From Thermoleophilia bacterium UBA2241 (GTDB taxonomy: Bacteria; Actinomycetota; Thermoleophilia; UBA2241), in assembly GCA_002347645.1 (NCBI GenBank), contig DDYF01000011.1:1-54781 (forward strand): 54,781 nucleotides of DNA, given 5' to 3'. Positions 52,907 through 54,781 of this stretch are shown here, one piece after another (within the stretch, counting starts at the first letter, position 1; the number at the start of each line of letters is the position of its first letter). Made by a program: the position numbers and the translations under genes. The notes below the pieces were generated by a model. The model searched no databases. It was not told the origin of the DNA and saw only the letters and a program-made list of their open reading frames with translations.

Positions 52907-53340
52907 CTATCTGAGCGCCGCCGAGTTCCGCGACCGAGGGCCGAAGCACGACCGGCCCTGCAGGCGGCGCGAGGCGACGAACTGGATGGGCGAGAGCGTC
53001 GCCCCCGGAACTCGACCGGGGCGCGCTGGTTGAACCCCAGGGCACGGAACACGCGCAGGGCCTCGACGAAGCGCTCGTCGAGGGTGACGAAGAACGCCGC
53101 GTCGCGAAGGCCTTTGTCGCCGAGGGACTGCGGCATGGGCTGCGCCTCTTCGTGGTGGACGTTCCGAAGCTTCAGATGCCCGACTGGGGCCGGGAAGTCG
53201 AACTCGCGGCACACCGACGGCGCCTCGTTGCGAGCGTCCTGCCCGTCACAGAGGAGCACGGCCGACACCTTCGGTTCGTGCGCGGCGACGCGAGCGTTCA
53301 CTTCGCCGACCGCGCTGACGCCGAGTTGCAGGACCTTCAT
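52907..53340 (-). pseudogene. Decayed saccharopine-dehydrogenase-family gene
   Basis: The minus strand begins like a Rossmann oxidoreductase (MKVLQLGVSAVGE) for about 35 residues, then jumps to a stretch typical of the C-terminal domain of saccharopine-reductase-like proteins ('FDFPAPVGHLKLRNVHHEE', 'MPQSLGDKGLRDAAFFVTLD', 'VEALRVFRALGF'). At least a hundred intervening residues are missing. After 'VEFRG' (near 53002) the sense continues only in another frame ('ATLSPIQFVASRRLQG'), which stops at 52907. An internal deletion plus a frameshift make function unlikely. The remaining sequence, 53341-53501, shows no gene. Confidence 0.7.
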
Positions 53341-53501
53341 GGTCTCACTCTTTCGAGGTTCGGCCGCCGTACGCGCGACCCTCCGCCGGGTCGACGGCGA
53401 CGGCCCTCGGAAACGCCCCATCTCCTCAGCAGGAACCGCGCGTATCCAGCGAACATTCATCATTGAACTTGACATGGGCTGCGCGCAGAACTTGCTCATC
53501 G

Positions 53502-53530
53502 TTGACGTCCTGATGAGAATCGCCTAGATT
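53502..53530 (+). promoter_or_regulatory. Leaderless promoter of the HTH-GAF gene
   Basis: TTGACG (53502-53507) and TAGATT (53525-53530) are 17 bp apart. Only six bases separate the -10 from the GTG at 53537, so transcription should start at the start codon itself. No ribosome binding site is present, consistent with a leaderless message. Confidence 0.75.
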
Positions 53531-53536
53531 CAGCCC

Positions 53537-54604
53537 GTGTTCCTGAGCGTCCAACAGGCCGCGCGCCGGCTCGGCGTCTCCCCAGTCACCGTCAGGCGCT
53601 GGACGGCCACGGGCTTCCTCCCCTGCACGCGCACGGCCGGCGGGCACCGGCGCATCGACGAACACGACATCGGCGACCTCGCGCGCGCCATCGGCAACTC
53701 AAACCACCTCGCCGCGCAACTTGCACGCGAGCGAGAGCTCGACGTCCTCGTCGACACCTCGATCGCGCTAGCCAGCCGGCTCGACATCACCGAGCTGCTC
53801 GCGGAGATCGCGCGCCGCATGACGAGCCTGCTGGACTGTCACTACTGCACCATCTCGGAGTACAATCCCGCCGCCGAGGCCGTCTCCGTCCTCGCCGACT
53901 ACGATCACTCCGGCCGGCGACTCCCCGACACCGGGCCGTACAAGCTGAGCGACTATCCGCTGACCAGGCGCGTCCTCGAGGACCGCTGCACAGCCGTGGT
54001 GAACGTCGACGATCCCCACGTCGACCAGGCGGAGGCCGCCGTGCTTCGGCGCGACGGCGACAAGAGCCTGCTCATGGCCCCGCTCGTGTACCAGGACCGC
54101 GTCATCGGGCTGGTCGAGATCGTCGACCAGGACCGCGCACGCGACTTCAGCCGTCAGGAGCTCCGTCTCTGCCGGGCGATCGCCGGGCAGGCGGCGGCCG
54201 CCCTGCACAACGCCAAGGTGTTCGCGGAGCAGGCGCGCAGCGACCACGACATCGAGCGCCTGCGGTCCGCGCTCCGCAGCCTCGCCGGCAGCGTCCCCGC
54301 GCTCGTCGCGGCGGCGCCGGGCGAGACGCTCTCCGAGATCGCCCGTGCGGCGTGCGACGCCCTCGGCGCCGTGTCCTGCGTGGCGAGCAGCGGCGGGACG
54401 AGCGCCGGGGCGTTCGGCCAGGCCGCCGCCTCATGCGACGGCGGCGGCGGGCGCGGTACCCGAGCCAGCCTCGTCGTCGCGCGTGACCCCGGGGGTACCG
54501 GCGACCTCACGCTCGCCGTCACGCTGACCGCCACGCCGAGCGAGGGCCAGGCGGAACTCCTCGACCTCATCGCCGCCGCGGGGGGCGCGCTGCTCGGCCG
54601 CTGA
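53537..54604 (+). CDS. BldC-like HTH plus GAF-domain regulator
   Basis: The 355-residue protein starts with a MerR/BldC-type winged helix-turn-helix (residues 1-50; 'AARRLGVSPVTVRRW', 'GGHRRIDEHDI'). A short helical linker leads into a GAF domain at about 65-225 ('SLLDCHYCTISEYNPAAE', 'LLMAPLVYQDRVIGLVEIVD'), a fold that binds small ligands or cofactors. A further, poorly defined C-terminal region of about 100 residues is Ala/Gly-rich with three cysteines. It looks like a one-component transcription regulator sensing an unknown signal. The GTG start is leaderless. A second gene with a near-identical HTH follows. Confidence 0.88.
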   Translation: MFLSVQQAARRLGVSPVTVRRWTATGFLPCTRTAGGHRRIDEHDIGDLARAIGNSNHLAAQLARERELDVLVDTSIALASRLDITELLAEIARRMTSLLDCHYCTISEYNPAAEAVSVLADYDHSGRRLPDTGPYKLSDYPLTRRVLEDRCTAVVNVDDPHVDQAEAAVLRRDGDKSLLMAPLVYQDRVIGLVEIVDQDRARDFSRQELRLCRAIAGQAAAALHNAKVFAEQARSDHDIERLRSALRSLAGSVPALVAAAPGETLSEIARAACDALGAVSCVASSGGTSAGAFGQAAASCDGGGGRGTRASLVVARDPGGTGDLTLAVTLTATPSEGQAELLDLIAAAGGALLGR

Positions 54605-54608
54605 TCGG

Positions 54609-54637
54609 TTGACGGGCCAAACGGCGCCCGCTAGCGT
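54609..54637 (+). promoter_or_regulatory. Leaderless promoter of the second HTH gene
   Basis: TTGACG (54609-54614) and TAGCGT (54632-54637) lie 17 bp apart, and the -10 ends seven bases before the ATG. The arrangement copies the promoter of the upstream paralogue, again implying a leaderless transcript. Confidence 0.7.
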
Positions 54638-54644
54638 CCGGGAC

Positions 54645-54781
54645 ATGTACCTCAGCGTGCAACACGCGGCACGGAGGCTCGGGGTCTCCCCGCACACCAT
54701 CCGGCGCTGGACGGCGTCGGGCTTCCTGCCCTGCACGCGCACTGTCGGCGGCCACCGGCGCATCAAGCAGGAGGACATCGA
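54645..54781 (+). CDS. BldC-like HTH protein, truncated by the window edge
   Basis: Only the first 45 codons are visible. They encode a MerR/BldC-type helix-turn-helix ('AARRLGVSPHTIRRWTASG', 'GGHRRIKQEDI') that is almost the same as the N-terminus of the preceding protein, so the two genes arose by duplication. Whether a GAF domain follows cannot be seen. The gene starts 40 bp after its neighbour and has its own promoter. Confidence 0.8.
   Translation, partial: MYLSVQHAARRLGVSPHTIRRWTASGFLPCTRTVGGHRRIKQEDI

Noticed and set aside
51307..53499. A 730-codon minus-strand frame through the MttB and MFS genes
   Set aside because: Only its first part resembles protein, and that is a deleted, frameshifted gene; the rest is shadow.

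Overview
The window comes from a high-GC, Gram-positive-type chromosome, most likely an actinobacterium and plausibly a deep-branching class such as Thermoleophilia. The lineage is inferred from gene order: uvrC, rapZ, yvcK and whiA lie close to gap, pgk and tpiA. Supporting signs are BldC-type HTH proteins, a LexA box of the CGAAC-N4-GTTCG type at uvrB, frequent GTG/TTG starts, and secretion genes without outer-membrane partners. No rRNA, phage, insertion sequence or CRISPR array was seen. One tRNA, tRNA-Leu(GAG), is present.

Layout. Positions 1-2.2 kb hold a peptide-type ABC substrate-binding lipoprotein and secG. From 2.3 to 11.2 kb a minus-strand central-carbon operon runs from a 1,424-residue PPDK-like phosphotransferase through gap, pgk, tpiA and gpmI to secG. 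A second, divergent GAPDH (gap2) is transcribed away from it and ends at a perfect 18-bp hairpin facing whiA. From 12.7 to 18.3 kb is uvrC, an alkylguanine methyltransferase, rapZ, yvcK and whiA. From 18.4 to 25.2 kb lies a membrane protein and an SOS-type operon, uvrB-DUF2284-uvrA. From 25.2 to 31 kb are a lytic transglycosylase, coaE, rpsA and polA. From 31 to 42.2 kb is a mixed block: a STAS/ATPase stress-regulator fusion, a PPC-domain protein, the tRNA, DUF72, a small secreted protein, a saccharopine-dehydrogenase-like enzyme, an M20 deacylase, a DraG-like hydrolase, an RND permease and a ferritin-like protein.

The most interesting segment is 42.2-49.9 kb, a compact minus-strand operon that looks like a ribosomally synthesised, post-translationally modified peptide (RiPP) system. 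In transcription order it encodes an HPr-kinase-like protein, a radical SAM/SPASM enzyme, a PqqD-type recognition protein, an S26 peptidase with a Ser/His dyad, a second radical SAM/SPASM enzyme, a 59-residue precursor-like peptide with three cysteines and a C-terminal serine, a nucleotidyltransferase-family protein and an ABC exporter. Most of the tailoring genes overlap by a few bases. The peptide gene is set apart by a 165-bp leader and followed by a strong 12-bp hairpin, as expected where a precursor must be made in excess of its enzymes. Radical SAM enzymes, a kinase and a nucleotidyltransferase around one precursor, with no lasso cyclase, is an unusual combination.

The last 5 kb hold an MttB-family methyltransferase, an MFS transporter, a decayed saccharopine-dehydrogenase gene, and two tandem paralogous genes with BldC-like HTH domains (the first also has a GAF domain). 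Both appear to be leaderless, each with a -35/-10 pair placed 6-7 bases upstream of the start codon.
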